NCBI GenBank assembly: GCA_022844345.1
Contig: JALHLU010000006.1
Location: 226,711-290,710 of the forward strand
Direction of reading: 5' to 3'
DNA length: 64,000 nt
Origin: Hyphomonadaceae bacterium
GTDB lineage: Bacteria; Pseudomonadota; Alphaproteobacteria; Caulobacterales; Hyphomonadaceae
Shown here: in pieces, positions 63,903 to 64,000 of the stretch
Layout of the letters: each line of letters starts with the position of its first letter
How positions within the stretch are numbered: the stretch's first letter is position 1
Notes under the pieces: generated by a model
Seen by the model: the letters and a program-made list of their open reading frames with translations, nothing else
The model's database searches: none
Told to the model about the DNA's origin: nothing
Program-made: the position numbers and the translations under genes

Positions 63903-64000
63903 GTGGCGCGTTCGAATTACCTGTTCACCAGCGAAAGCGTGTCGGAGGGGCATCCCGACAAGGTGAGCGACCGCATCTCCGACGAGGTGGTGGACCTTTA
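63903..64000 (+). CDS. metK: S-adenosylmethionine synthetase (partial, first 32 residues)
   Basis: GTG at 63903 with AAGGAGAT upstream. The translation [20 protein letters not shown] is the invariant MetK N-terminus, containing the ATP-binding histidine in GHPDK, and [13 protein letters not shown] follows. The rest lies beyond the window. Makes SAM from methionine and ATP. Confidence 0.96.
   Translation, partial: MARSNYLFTSESVSEGHPDKVSDRISDEVVDL

Overview
The window is a gene-dense (roughly 65% G+C by eye) stretch of an alphaproteobacterial chromosome. The gene content and order point to the Caulobacterales/Hyphomonadaceae side of the class: hemE and the DUF299 gene flank a long divergent gap, followed by maf-aroE-coaE-dnaQ-secB, the his genes, hslVU, dnaKJ, mutS, glnD-murJ-trpS, nfuA-tsaB-rimI-fur-miaB-phoH-ybeY-corC-lnt and metK. 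CtrA-type boxes and clustered GANTC (CcrM) sites support this. The genus cannot be named from the sequence alone.

Layout. 1-948: 5' part of hemE, then a 406-bp gap that has every hallmark of the chromosomal replication origin (hemE/DUF299 flanks, two CtrA boxes, a DnaA-box-like 9-mer, 12 GANTC sites in 281 bp). 949-4527: a compact chain with ATGA/GTGA overlaps (ppsR-maf-aroE-coaE, then dnaQ). 4547-5232: a repeat-flanked cassette carrying a DUF559 nuclease-like gene, lying between dnaQ and secB. 5255-9021: secB, a Tim44-like protein, Smr, a TPR lipoprotein. 9022-15143 (minus strand): hisB-DUF1330-hisH-hisA-EEP phosphatase-(small DUF1127-like ORF)-hisF-hisE-AhpD-like-GNAT. 15272-24506: a GGDEF/EAL protein, an AlgI/AlgJ-type O-acetylation pair, hslV-membrane protein-hslU, a small secreted protein. 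24539-32024: regulator/SDR/DsbA-like genes, a frameshifted membrane gene, nth, DUF2244, gloA, an amidase, dapB, a lipoprotein. 32247-36834: dnaJ, dnaK with a good RpoH-type promoter, an unknown gene, alkB. 37013-44437: malic enzyme, mutS, a Tat/lipoprotein-type prolyl oligopeptidase. 44540-45159: a complete small transcription unit with a consensus sigma-54 promoter, paired upstream sites, two tandem paralogous membrane peptides of 40 and 43 residues, and a strong terminator. 45218-52596: nadR-pnuC, glnD, murJ, trpS. 52777-64000: PCuAC-type lipoprotein, an unknown membrane protein, Usp, then the nfuA to lnt gene run and the first bases of metK behind a 9+9 palindrome.

Dispersed repeats: a ~120-bp inverted-repeat element occurs four times (8881, 11128, 32096, 36864). 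Its two arms carry matching substitutions in each copy. Related or different hairpin repeats lie at 12568 and 52632. No tRNA, rRNA, CRISPR array, transposase or prophage gene was recognised, and dnaA is not in the window.

The most novel items are the sigma-54-driven tandem small membrane proteins, the GANTC-saturated origin, the DUF559 repeat cassette, and the arm-covarying repeat family. All four rest on patterns read directly in the sequence; their functions are inference.
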